NCBI GenBank assembly: GCA_017744935.1
Contig: JAGIAI010000053.1
Coordinates: 1 to 32,698 of the forward strand
Direction of reading: 5' to 3'
From: Variovorax sp.
GTDB lineage: Bacteria; Pseudomonadota; Gammaproteobacteria; Burkholderiales; Burkholderiaceae_C
Length of the DNA: 32,698 nt
Below the pieces are notes generated by a model. It ran no database searches. It saw only the letters and a list, made by a program, of their open reading frames with translations, and was not told the DNA's origin. The position numbers and the translations under genes are program-made. Positions 22,923-30,161 of the stretch are shown piece by piece. Every line of letters begins with the position of its first letter. Position 1 is the first letter of the stretch.

Positions 22923-25097
22923 TCAGGCCCCAGCCTTCACCTTCAGCCGCCACGCATGCAGCAGCGGCTCGGTGTAGCCGCTCGGCTGCTCCACGCCCTT
23001 GAACACGAGGTCCTGCGCCGCCTTGTATGCAGCCGAGGTGCCAAAGTTGCCGGCCATGTTCTTGTAGAGCGGGTCGCCGGCGTTCTGCTGGTCGACCACC
23101 GCAGCCATGCGCTGGAAGGTCGCATCCACCTGCTCCTTCGTCACCACGCCATGCAGCAGCCAGTTGGCGATGTGCTGGCTGGAAATGCGCAGCGTCGCGC
23201 GGTCTTCCATCAGGCCGATGTTGTGGATGTCCGGCACCTTGGAGCAGCCCACGCCCTGGTCGATCCAACGAACGACGTAGCCGAGGATGCCCTGCACGTT
23301 GTTGTCGAGCTCCTGCTGGCGCTCGGCGGCGGTCCAGTTCACCGACGGCGCGACCGGCACCTTGAGCAGGTCGTTCAGGATGTTGTCGCGCTCGGCGTTG
23401 GCATCGATCTGCTCCAGCTGCTTCTGCACGTCGGCCACGCTGACCTGATGGTAGTGCAGCGCATGCAACGTCGCGGCGGTGGGCGACGGCACCCAGGCGG
23501 TGTTCGCACCGGCCTTCGGGTGGCCGATCTTCTGTTCGAGCATCGCGGCCATCAGGTCGGGCATGGCCCACATGCCCTTGCCGATCTGCGCCTTGCCGCG
23601 CAAGCCGCACGAGAGGCCGACCAGGACGTTGTTCTTCTCGTAGGCCTGAATCCACGGCGTGGTCTTCATGTCGCCCTTGCGCAGCATCGGGCCGGCGTAC
23701 ATCGCGGTGTGCATCTCGTCGCCGGTGCGGTCGAGGAAGCCGGTGTTGATGAAGGCCACGCGCGCGGCAGCCTCGGCGATGCAGGCCTTGAGGTTCACGC
23801 TGGTGCGGCGCTCCTCGTCCATGATGCCGAGCTTCACGGTGTTCTCGGGCAGGCCGAGCACCTTCTCGACGGCGCCGAACAGCGCACTCGCAAAAGCCAC
23901 TTCGGCCGGGCCGTGCATCTTCGGCTTGACGATGTAGACGCTGCCGGTGCGCGAGTTGCCCTTGCGCTTGAGGTCGACGGTCGCGATGGTCGTGGTGATG
24001 ACCGCATCCATGACGCCTTCCGGGATCTCCTTGCCGTCGGCGTAGAGGATGGCCGGGTTGGTCATCAGGTGGCCCACGTTGCGCACGAACATGAGCGAGC
24101 GGCCGTGCAGCTTGACCGGCTTGCCGTCTGCGCCGGTGTATTCGCGGTCAGGATTCAGGCCGCGCGTGAAGGTCTTGCCGCCCTTGGAGACTTCTTCGGT
24201 CAGCGTGCCTTGCAGGATGCCGAGCCAGTTCGAATAGGCGAGCACCTTGTCCTCGGCGTCGACCACGGCCACCGAGTCCTCGAGGTCGAGGATGGTCGAA
24301 AGCGCGGCTTCGAGCACCACGTCGCTCACGCCGGCCGCATCGCTCTTGCCGATCGGCGTGCTACGGTCGATCTGGATGTCGAGGTGGATGCCGTTGTGCT
24401 TGAGCAGCACCGACTTCGGCGCGGCCGCATCGCCCTGGTAGCCGATGAACTGCTCGGGGTTCTTCAGGCCCGTGCTGCTGCTTTGCAGCGCGACGACCAG
24501 CTTGCCGTTCTCGACCTTGTAGCCGGTGGCGTTCTTGTGCGAGCCGTTTTCGAGCGGCGCGGCCTGGTCGAGCACGTTGCGCGCGAACTCGATGACCTTC
24601 GCGCCGCGCGCCGGGTTGTAGCCCTTGCCCTTCTCGGCGCCGCCGGTCTCGGGGATGGCGTCGGTGCCGTACAGCGCGTCATACAGCGAGCCCCAGCGCG
24701 CGTTCGCGGCGTTGAGCGCATAGCGCGCGTTAAGGATCGGCACCACGAGCTGCGGGCCGGCCTGCAGTGCGAGTTCGGCATCGACATTGGCGGTGGTCGC
24801 CTTCGCGTCCTTGGGCTGCGGCAGGAGGTAGCCGATCGATTCGAGGAAGGCGCGATAGGCCGGCATGTCGGCGATCGGGCCGGGGTGCGCCTTGTGCCAC
24901 TTGTCCATCTCGGCCTGGATGCGATCGCGTTCGGCCAGCAGCGCGATGTTCTTGGGCGCGAACTCGCTGACGATCGCGTCGAAGCCCTTCCAGAACGTCG
25001 CGCTGTCCACGCCGGTGGCGGGCAGCACGGTGTCTTCGATGAAGCGGTGAAGCTCGGTGGCGACCTGGAGTCCGTGGACGTTGGTGCGGGCGGTCAT
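22923..25097 (-). CDS. glcB: Malate synthase G
   Basis: Cytosolic enzyme condensing glyoxylate with acetyl-CoA to malate, the second step of the glyoxylate shunt and of glycolate use. The 724-residue length matches isoform G (E. coli 723), not the shorter isoform A. Visible features are SLMFVRNVGHLMTNPA (active-site Arg region), NTGFLDRTGDEMHTAMYAG (Mg-binding acidic residues) and MEDRATLRISSQHIANWLLHG, where D632 corresponds to the catalytic base D631 of E. coli MSG. ATG 25097 is preceded by AGGAGA with good spacing. It is downstream of iclR on the same strand with a 182-base gap that should contain its promoter. No isocitrate lyase gene is in the window, so its partner is elsewhere. Confidence 0.97.
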   Translation of the reverse strand: MTARTNVHGLQVATELHRFIEDTVLPATGVDSATFWKGFDAIVSEFAPKNIALLAERDRIQAEMDKWHKAHPGPIADMPAYRAFLESIGYLLPQPKDAKATTANVDAELALQAGPQLVVPILNARYALNAANARWGSLYDALYGTDAIPETGGAEKGKGYNPARGAKVIEFARNVLDQAAPLENGSHKNATGYKVENGKLVVALQSSSTGLKNPEQFIGYQGDAAAPKSVLLKHNGIHLDIQIDRSTPIGKSDAAGVSDVVLEAALSTILDLEDSVAVVDAEDKVLAYSNWLGILQGTLTEEVSKGGKTFTRGLNPDREYTGADGKPVKLHGRSLMFVRNVGHLMTNPAILYADGKEIPEGVMDAVITTTIATVDLKRKGNSRTGSVYIVKPKMHGPAEVAFASALFGAVEKVLGLPENTVKLGIMDEERRTSVNLKACIAEAAARVAFINTGFLDRTGDEMHTAMYAGPMLRKGDMKTTPWIQAYEKNNVLVGLSCGLRGKAQIGKGMWAMPDLMAAMLEQKIGHPKAGANTAWVPSPTAATLHALHYHQVSVADVQKQLEQIDANAERDNILNDLLKVPVAPSVNWTAAERQQELDNNVQGILGYVVRWIDQGVGCSKVPDIHNIGLMEDRATLRISSQHIANWLLHGVVTKEQVDATFQRMAAVVDQQNAGDPLYKNMAGNFGTSAAYKAAQDLVFKGVEQPSGYTEPLLHAWRLKVKAGA

Positions 25098-25119
25098 GTT
25101 CTTTCTCCTGGGGAAATAC

Positions 25120-25139
25120 GGGATTCAGCGGGATTCAGC
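25120..25139. repeat. Perfect 10-bp tandem repeat in the glcB leader
   Basis: GGGATTCAGC occurs twice back to back (25120-25129 and 25130-25139), 23 bases upstream of the glcB ATG. The rest of the 182-base glcB-iclR gap is more AT-rich (about 25140-25215) and probably holds the promoter, but no convincing hexamer pair was found. A small CGCTT-CGCC-AAGCG hairpin lies at 25224-25237. Confidence 0.5.
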
Positions 25140-25279
25140 CAGGAACTTTATTCGATACCTGACTGGCGAGTAATAGCCGAAATCGGGTTTGATCGATGAC
25201 AAAAATGCAGGTAATTGGAGTAACGCTTCGCCAAGCGCCAGCGTACGCCGGGTAAGCGCCCGCTTCCAGAGCCAAGGGG

Positions 25280-26020
25280 CTAAACGGTCCCGCTCAACCC
25301 TTCCGCCGCCGCGCGCACCGGCCCGACGTAGCGCTCGTCGTAGCGGTGGGCCGGCATGGTCAGCGTGACGGCGCCCGCCAGGCTGCCGTCAGCATGCAAG
25401 ACAGGTGCCGAGATGCCGCCGAGTTCGGCGGTGCGGTCGCCGATGCCGGCGTAGTAGCCCTGGGCGCGAATCGACTGGTAGAACTTGCGTTCCTTGGCCC
25501 CGCGCGGCCATTCGGCTTCGGGGCCGAACGCGATCAGGATGCGCGCGCCGGCACCTCGGTCCGATGGCAGCAGGTCGCCGGCGCGGACATGGTCACGCAC
25601 AGGGTGTGGCGAATCGACCCGGTAGAGACACAGCCGCGCCCACGCGTCGCCTTGCGGCTGCCGGACGTGATACGCCGCACTTTCACCGGTGGCGGCCACA
25701 AGATCGCGCAGCACCGGCATGACGACGCCTTCGAGCGAGAACGAGGTCGCGTACAGGCCGTGCAGCCGGGCGATTTCCGCGCCCAGCGCGTACCGGCCGT
25801 CTTCCTGCCGGCGGATCAGGCGCGCATGCTCCAGCGAGGCCAGCAGGCGCAGCACCGTGCTCTTGTAGAGCTGCGTGCGCTCGGCGAACTGGGTGAGCGT
25901 CAGCGCGCCATCCCCAGCCTGGAAAGCCGCGAGAAGGCTCAGCGCGCGATCGACCGCGGCGGCGCCGCCGGGCGCAGCATTGAGGTCGGATGTCGATTCG
26001 GTCTGGGCTTTGCGTGGCAT
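25280..26020 (-). CDS. IclR-family transcriptional regulator
   Basis: DNA-binding regulator of 246 residues. The N-terminal winged helix-turn-helix (AAVDRALSLLAAFQAGDGALTL, then RTQLYKSTVLRLLASLEHARLI) and RYALGAEIARL linker are classical IclR features. The C-terminal effector domain includes DLVAATGESAAYHV, SDRGAGARILIAFG, and GGISAPVLHADGSLAGAVTL. ATG 26020 gives MPRKAQTESTSDLN and lies downstream of the predicted transcription start (~26063). The in-frame ATG at 26128 would start beyond the promoter and is rejected. The divergent gene pair encodes an HMG-CoA-lyase-like enzyme and a CoA-transferase, the likely targets. The effector is probably their substrate or a CoA derivative of it, by analogy with other catabolic IclR regulators. 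Confidence 0.92.
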   Translation of the reverse strand: MPRKAQTESTSDLNAAPGGAAAVDRALSLLAAFQAGDGALTLTQFAERTQLYKSTVLRLLASLEHARLIRRQEDGRYALGAEIARLHGLYATSFSLEGVVMPVLRDLVAATGESAAYHVRQPQGDAWARLCLYRVDSPHPVRDHVRAGDLLPSDRGAGARILIAFGPEAEWPRGAKERKFYQSIRAQGYYAGIGDRTAELGGISAPVLHADGSLAGAVTLTMPAHRYDERYVGPVRAAAEGLSGTV

Positions 26021-26028
26021 GGGCTTCC

Positions 26029-26057
26029 TTGACAGCGTGGGCGTTCGCCGGTCTAAT
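26029..26057 (+). promoter_or_regulatory. Near-consensus promoter of the HMG-CoA-lyase-like gene
   Basis: TTGACA (26029-26034, exact consensus), 17-base spacer, TCTAAT (26052-26057, five of six). Start would be near 26064, inside the TTCCATGGAA palindrome. Confidence 0.7.
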
Positions 26058-26061
26058 TCTG

Positions 26062-26071
26062 TTCCATGGAA
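26062..26071. promoter_or_regulatory. Palindrome at the two transcription starts (putative IclR operator 1)
   Basis: TTCCATGGAA is a perfect 10-bp palindrome at the predicted starts of both divergent transcripts and overlapping the iclR -10 (26070-26075). A bound regulator here would block both genes. Confidence 0.5.
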
Positions 26072-26098
26072 TTTAGTTCTGTCTTGCAGAACTGTCAA
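26070..26098 (-). promoter_or_regulatory. Promoter of the iclR gene
   Basis: On the - strand TTGACA (26098-26093, exact consensus), 17-base spacer, TAAATT (26075-26070, four of six). Start would be near 26063, one base from the opposite start, so the two promoters interlock. Confidence 0.65.
26075..26093. promoter_or_regulatory. Inverted repeat in iclR promoter spacer (putative operator 2)
   Basis: AGTTCTG-TCTTG-CAGAACT has perfect 7-base arms and sits between the -35 and -10 of the iclR promoter, the classic place for autorepression. Confidence 0.55.
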
Positions 26099-26127
26099 TT
26101 CCACCCAGACCCTCGGAGACAGTTCCA

Positions 26128-27060
26128 ATGAATTCCCCCGACATCCTCATCAGCGAGGTCGGTCCGCGCGACGGTTTGCAATCGGTGAAGGCCACCATGC
26201 CCACCGACGACAAGCTGCGCTGGATCGACGCGCTCTATGCCGCCGGCGTGCGCGAGATCGAAGTGGCCTCGTTCGTACCCGCGCGCCTTCTGCCGCAGAT
26301 GGCCGATGCTGCCGAAGTCGTCCGCCATGCCGTCACGCTGCCCGGCCTGACCGTGATGGCACTCGTGCCCAATCGCAGGGGCGCCGAGGCGGCGCTTGCG
26401 GCGGGCGTGCACAAGCTGACGATGCCGGTGTCCGCCAGCGCGGCGCATTCGCTCGCCAATGTGCGCAAGACGCGTGAGGAAATGGTCGAGGAGGTCCGCG
26501 CCATCTCGGACCTGCGTCGGGAGATCGCGCCGCAGGTCAAGCTCGAGGCCGGCATTTCCACCGCATTCGGCTGCACTTTGCAGGGTGATGTGCCGGAAGA
26601 CGAGGTCATCCGGCTCGCGGCGCAATGCGTCGCCGCCGGAGCCGACGAGTCGGGGCTTTCGGACACCGTGGGCTATGCCAACCCGGCGCAGGTGCGCCGT
26701 TTGTTCCGCCGTCTGCGTGCCGAGATCGGCGACAAAGCCGGCGCAGCGCACATGCACAACACGCGCGGCCTCGGCCTCGCGAACTGCCTCGCGGCGTACG
26801 AAGAGGGTGTTCGCACCTTCGACGCATCGCTTGGCGGGCTCGGCGGCTGCCCCTATGCGCCGGGCGCCTCCGGCAACGTGGTCACCGAAGACCTCGTCTT
26901 CATGTTCGAAGCCATGGGCGTGCGCACCGGCATCGACATCCAGAAACTTATCGCGGCGCGTGCGCCGCTCATCGCCGGCCTGCCGGGCGAACCGGTTTAC
27001 GGCATGACGCCCGAGGCCGGCCTGCCCAAGGGCTTCACGCAAGGAACCGTTCATGTCTGA
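26128..27060 (+). CDS. Hydroxymethylglutaryl-CoA lyase family protein
   Basis: TIM-barrel lyase of 310 residues, expected to cleave HMG-CoA or a similar 3-hydroxy-acyl-CoA to acetyl-CoA (or pyruvate-type product) and a keto acid. Catalytic residues aligning with human HMGCL are present: R14-D15 (GPRDG), H208 and H210 (HMHN), C241 in GGLGGCPYAPGASGN and N250. Where leucine-pathway lyases have CVLGCPYEG, this one has TAFGCTLQGDVPEDEV (C149 kept, neighbours different), so the substrate may differ from HMG-CoA. ATG 26128 follows CGGAGA by 11 bases. The stop overlaps the start of the CoA-transferase gene by 8 bases. No liu (leucine/isovalerate) genes are adjacent, which argues against a simple leucine-degradation role. 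Confidence 0.9.
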   Translation: MNSPDILISEVGPRDGLQSVKATMPTDDKLRWIDALYAAGVREIEVASFVPARLLPQMADAAEVVRHAVTLPGLTVMALVPNRRGAEAALAAGVHKLTMPVSASAAHSLANVRKTREEMVEEVRAISDLRREIAPQVKLEAGISTAFGCTLQGDVPEDEVIRLAAQCVAAGADESGLSDTVGYANPAQVRRLFRRLRAEIGDKAGAAHMHNTRGLGLANCLAAYEEGVRTFDASLGGLGGCPYAPGASGNVVTEDLVFMFEAMGVRTGIDIQKLIAARAPLIAGLPGEPVYGMTPEAGLPKGFTQGTVHV

Positions 27061-28252
27061 GTCCGCCACCGATCCCCTGCTGCCGTACGCGGGCATCCGC
27101 GTCGTCGAGTTCACTCATATGGTGATGGGGCCGACCTGCGGCATGCTGCTGGGAGATCTCGGCGCCGAGGTCATCAAGGTCGAGCCGATCGAAGGCGACA
27201 GCACCCGTCGCCTGCTCGGCTCGGGCGCGGGCTTCTTCCCGACCTTCAATCGCAACAAGAAGAGCATCGCGCTCGACCTCAAGCAGCCCGAGGGCGTGGA
27301 GGCTGCGCTGCGCCTCATCGCAACCGCCGACATCGTGAGCGAGAACTTCAAGCCCGGCACGATGAAGAAGCTGGGGCTCGACTACGAAAGCCTGAAGAAG
27401 CTCAATCCGCGCCTCATCTATGTGAGCCACAAGGGCTTCCTGCCAGGGCCCTACGACCACCGCACCGCGCTCGACGAAGTCGTGCAGATGATGGGCGGCC
27501 TCGCCTACATGACCGGCCGCGTGGGCGACCCTTTGCGCGCCGGCACCAGCGTCAACGACATCATGGGCGGCATGTTCGGTGCCATCGGGGCGATGGCGGC
27601 ACTGCGCCAGCGCGAGCAGACTGGCAAGGGCTGCGAGGTGCAGTCGGCGCTGTTCGAGAACAACATCTTCCTCGTCGCGCAGCACATGATGCAGTTCGCC
27701 GCCACCGGCAAGGCGGCCGACCCGATGCCCAGCCGCATCTCGGCCTGGGGCATCTACGACGTCTTCACCGTCAAGGATGGCGAGCAGATCTTCCTCGCGG
27801 TGGTCAGCGACAAGCAGTGGGCCATCTTCTGCAAGGCCTTCGGGCTCGACGAGATGTTTGCCGACCCGCGCCTGAAGACCAACAACGACCGCGTCCGCGC
27901 GCGCGAATGGATGATGCCGATCCTGCGCTCGCAACTCGCGGATCGCAGCGCGGCAGAACTCAGCGCGGTGTTTGAACAGAACGAACTGCCCTTCGCGCCC
28001 ATCACGAAGCCGCAGGACCTGTTCGACGATCCGCACCTCAACGCCACGGGCGGCCTCGCGCCGGTGCGCATGAATGACGGCAGCGAATCGAAGGTGCCGC
28101 TGATGCCGTTCACCATCGGCGGCGAGCGGTTGGGCATTCACCAGCAGCCACCCCTGATTGGCGAACACACGGACGAGCTGCTGCGCGAAGTCGGCTACAG
28201 CGATACGCAGATCGGCGAGCTGAAGTCGCGCGCCGTTACCCGAAGCGAGTGA
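27053..28252 (+). CDS. CaiB/BaiF-type (class III) CoA-transferase
   Basis: Cytosolic enzyme of 399 residues that moves CoA between carboxylic acids. The start GIRVVEFTHMVMGPTCGMLLGDLGAEVIKVEP (in parts residues 14-45) and NRNKKSIALDLK (~66-77) are family signatures. D169 in AGTSVNDIMGGMFG falls at the same number as the catalytic Asp169 of formyl-CoA transferase. The ATG overlaps the lyase gene by 8 bases (translational coupling), so the transferase most likely supplies the lyase's CoA-thioester substrate from a free acid, with succinyl-CoA or acetyl-CoA as donor. Human SUGCT, of the same superfamily, accepts 3-hydroxy-3-methylglutarate and glutarate, a useful parallel. The specific substrate is not readable from sequence. 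Confidence 0.92.
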   Translation: MSESATDPLLPYAGIRVVEFTHMVMGPTCGMLLGDLGAEVIKVEPIEGDSTRRLLGSGAGFFPTFNRNKKSIALDLKQPEGVEAALRLIATADIVSENFKPGTMKKLGLDYESLKKLNPRLIYVSHKGFLPGPYDHRTALDEVVQMMGGLAYMTGRVGDPLRAGTSVNDIMGGMFGAIGAMAALRQREQTGKGCEVQSALFENNIFLVAQHMMQFAATGKAADPMPSRISAWGIYDVFTVKDGEQIFLAVVSDKQWAIFCKAFGLDEMFADPRLKTNNDRVRAREWMMPILRSQLADRSAAELSAVFEQNELPFAPITKPQDLFDDPHLNATGGLAPVRMNDGSESKVPLMPFTIGGERLGIHQQPPLIGEHTDELLREVGYSDTQIGELKSRAVTRSE

Positions 28253-28264
28253 TCGACCGCGCCT

Positions 28265-28651
28265 TCAGGCGATGTCCTCGTGGAGGCAGAGGATGTTGCC
28301 TTCCGGGTCTTCGAACCACGCGGCCTTTTCTGACCCGAGCACGCAGACGTGCTCGACCGTCTTGAGGCCCGGCAAGTCATAGTCGGCAAAGCGCACGCCC
28401 CGCTTTTCGAGCGCGGCCACCGATTCCGAGATGTGATCGACGCGGAAGCTCACCGCCGTGTGCTCCGCCTTCGTCCCTTCCGGCTTCGGAAATAGCGCCA
28501 GCTCGGTGCCGCCGCAGCGATAGATGAACTTGCCGTCCGGCTTGGCGCCGAGCGGCTCCAGGCCCAGCGCGTCTTCGTAGAACCTGCGCGCGCGGTCCAG
28601 ATCCTTCACGGGCAACATGCACGTGACGCTGCTTGCGGAAAGTGGGTTCAT
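28265..28651 (-). CDS. VOC (glyoxalase/bleomycin-resistance fold) protein
   Basis: Small protein of 128 residues with the VOC beta-alpha-beta fold: CMLPVKDLDRARRFYEDALGL at the start and AAWFEDPEGNILCLHE at the end are characteristic. The first metal-ligand position, often His, is occupied by Cys/Met here (TCMLPV). A C-terminal Glu (in LCLHE) is present, so metal binding is uncertain. Function (glyoxalase-like, dioxygenase or resistance protein) cannot be decided. ATG 28651 is preceded by GGAGC. It converges on the CoA-transferase gene (12 bases between stops) and diverges from a LysR gene, which may regulate it. Confidence 0.88.
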   Translation of the reverse strand: MNPLSASSVTCMLPVKDLDRARRFYEDALGLEPLGAKPDGKFIYRCGGTELALFPKPEGTKAEHTAVSFRVDHISESVAALEKRGVRFADYDLPGLKTVEHVCVLGSEKAAWFEDPEGNILCLHEDIA

Positions 28652-28681
28652 GGCGTGCTCCGGCGGTTTCGGAAGTCTTCC

Positions 28682-28710
28682 TTTCTAGGCCGATCGCGCC
28701 TCCGGTGCAA
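28682..28710 (-). promoter_or_regulatory. Possible promoter of the VOC gene
   Basis: On the - strand TTGCAC (28710-28705), 17-base spacer and TAGAAA (28687-28682) match three and four of six consensus bases. They lie 31 bases upstream of the VOC start. Confidence 0.35.
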
Positions 28711-28742
28711 TCCTGGCGGCAGCAGGCATCATTGGCGCCGCC

Positions 28743-29702
28743 ATGGACAGACTCAAGCAACTCGAATCCTTCGTCTCGATCGCCACGCGCGGCAGCCTTA
28801 CCGCGGCGGCCAAGGCGGAGGGCGTCGCGCCGGCCATCGTCGGGCGGCGTATCGATGGGCTCGAGGAGCGGCTTGGCGTCAAGCTCCTGGTGCGCACGAC
28901 GCGGCGCATCACGCTCACGCACGAAGGCAGCGCGTTCCTGGAGGATTGCCAGCGGCTGCTGACCGAGCTTGCCAACGCCGAGGCGAGCGTGAGCGCCGGC
29001 GGCGTCAAGGCCAGCGGCCATCTGCGTGTGACCGCGCCAGCCGGTTTCGGCCGCCGGCATGTCGCGCCGCTGGTGCCGCGCTTCCACGAGCTGCATCCGG
29101 AAGTGACCATCTCTCTCAACCTGAGCGACCGTGTCATCGATGTGGCCGGCGAGAACTTCGATTGCGCAGTGCGCGTCGGGGACCTGCCGGATTCATCGCT
29201 TGTGAGCGTTCGCCTCGCCGACAACCGGCGTCGTTGTGTCGCGACGCCGGAGTTCGTACGCCGCCATGGCGCGCCGAAGCACCCGTCCGAATTGGTGCGC
29301 TTCGACTGCCTGACGCTGTCGAGCGATGCCTCGCAGACGCGCGGATGGGCGTTTCGCGTCCCGACTGGCGGTGGCGAGCACGAGGTCATCCATCTCAAGC
29401 CCTCGGGACCGCTTGATTGCTCGGACGGACAGGTGCTGCACGACTGGTGCCTCGCCGGCCATGGCATCGCATGGCGCAGCACCTGGGAGGTCGAAGCCGA
29501 GATCGACGCCGGCCTGCTGGTGCCGCTGCTCGACGACTTCGCGGCACCGCCGAACGGCATCTACGCGGTCTTCCCGCAGCGCAAGCACCTGCCGCTTCGA
29601 GTTCGGCTCTGGCTCGATTTTCTGAAGGCTCACTATGCCCGTCCGGAGTTCTGGGGCGGCACAATCGCTCGGCCGTCGACAACCGAGGAATCCCACCGAT
29701 GA
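28743..29702 (+). CDS. LysR-family transcriptional regulator
   Basis: DNA-binding regulator of 319 residues. The N-terminal helix-turn-helix (LKQLESFVSIATRGSLTAAA, then GVAPAIVGRRIDGLEERLGV) departs from the common 'SQSALSRQI' pattern, with APAIVGRRI in the recognition helix, as in the CrgA-like group. The effector domain begins GHLRVTAPAGFGRRHVAPLV. ATG 28743 is the first codon of the canonical MDRLKQLESFV start. Its TGA overlaps the ATG of the DUF2214 gene (ATGA), so the regulator gene is the first of a three-gene run (lysR, DUF2214, fused MFS/SpeE), while the VOC gene lies divergent 91 bases away. Either side could be its target. Confidence 0.92.
   Translation: MDRLKQLESFVSIATRGSLTAAAKAEGVAPAIVGRRIDGLEERLGVKLLVRTTRRITLTHEGSAFLEDCQRLLTELANAEASVSAGGVKASGHLRVTAPAGFGRRHVAPLVPRFHELHPEVTISLNLSDRVIDVAGENFDCAVRVGDLPDSSLVSVRLADNRRRCVATPEFVRRHGAPKHPSELVRFDCLTLSSDASQTRGWAFRVPTGGGEHEVIHLKPSGPLDCSDGQVLHDWCLAGHGIAWRSTWEVEAEIDAGLLVPLLDDFAAPPNGIYAVFPQRKHLPLRVRLWLDFLKAHYARPEFWGGTIARPSTTEESHR
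29660..29665 (+). promoter_or_regulatory. Possible internal -10 box for the DUF2214 gene
   Basis: CACAAT lies inside the 3' end of lysR, 33 bases before the DUF2214 ATG. A GAGGAA ribosome-binding site (29685-29690) sits 8 bases before that ATG. The membrane-protein genes may therefore also be transcribed separately from lysR. Confidence 0.3.
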
Positions 29703-30157
29703 CGCTCGAAGCCATCCTTGCCTACCTGCATATCCTGGCCATCCTGACGATGGTCGTCTTCATCTCCAGCGAGGCGGCGCTGTGCCGGGTCGAGTGGATG
29801 AATGCGGCGGTGGTCGAGCGGCTTTCGCGGGTCGACATGGTCTACGGCATCGCTGCAATCGCCGTGCTCGCGACCGGTGTCGCGCGCACCTGGTGGGGCA
29901 TGAAGGGGACGGCGTGGTACTGGACCAATCCGCTGCTGCACCTGAAGCTGACCCTTTTCATCATCGTCGGCCTGCTGTCGATCCGGCCGACGATGACCTA
30001 CTCGCGCTGGCGCAAGGCGCTGCGTTCTAGCGGCGCGCTGCCGGCCGAGGCCGACGTGCGCAAGACACGCAAGCAGGTGATGGTGCAGGCGCACATCATC
30101 GCGTTGATCCCACTGGCCGCGGTCTTCCTCGCGCGCGGCTTCGGGGCGAGGGGCTAG
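29699..30157 (+). CDS. DUF2214 family membrane protein
   Basis: Predicted inner-membrane protein of 152 residues with four hydrophobic segments: ILAYLHILAILTMVVFISSEAAL, VYGIAAIAVLATGVAR, LHLKLTLFIIVGLLSI and HIIALIPLAAVFLAR. Family features include the N-terminal HILA and the central WWGMKGTAWYWTNPL loop. The conserved His and Glu in the membrane (H11, E25) hint at a role in redox or proton chemistry, but no function is known for the family. It overlaps the lysR stop by four bases and is followed 4 bases later by the fused MFS/SpeE gene. Confidence 0.85.
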   Translation: MTLEAILAYLHILAILTMVVFISSEAALCRVEWMNAAVVERLSRVDMVYGIAAIAVLATGVARTWWGMKGTAWYWTNPLLHLKLTLFIIVGLLSIRPTMTYSRWRKALRSSGALPAEADVRKTRKQVMVQAHIIALIPLAAVFLARGFGARG

Positions 30158-30161
30158 CGCG

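Noticed and set aside
22956..25199. A 747-codon open frame antisense to glcB
   Set aside because: glcB on the other strand is full length with catalytic residues. The antisense product is a His/Arg/Val-rich mirror of it.
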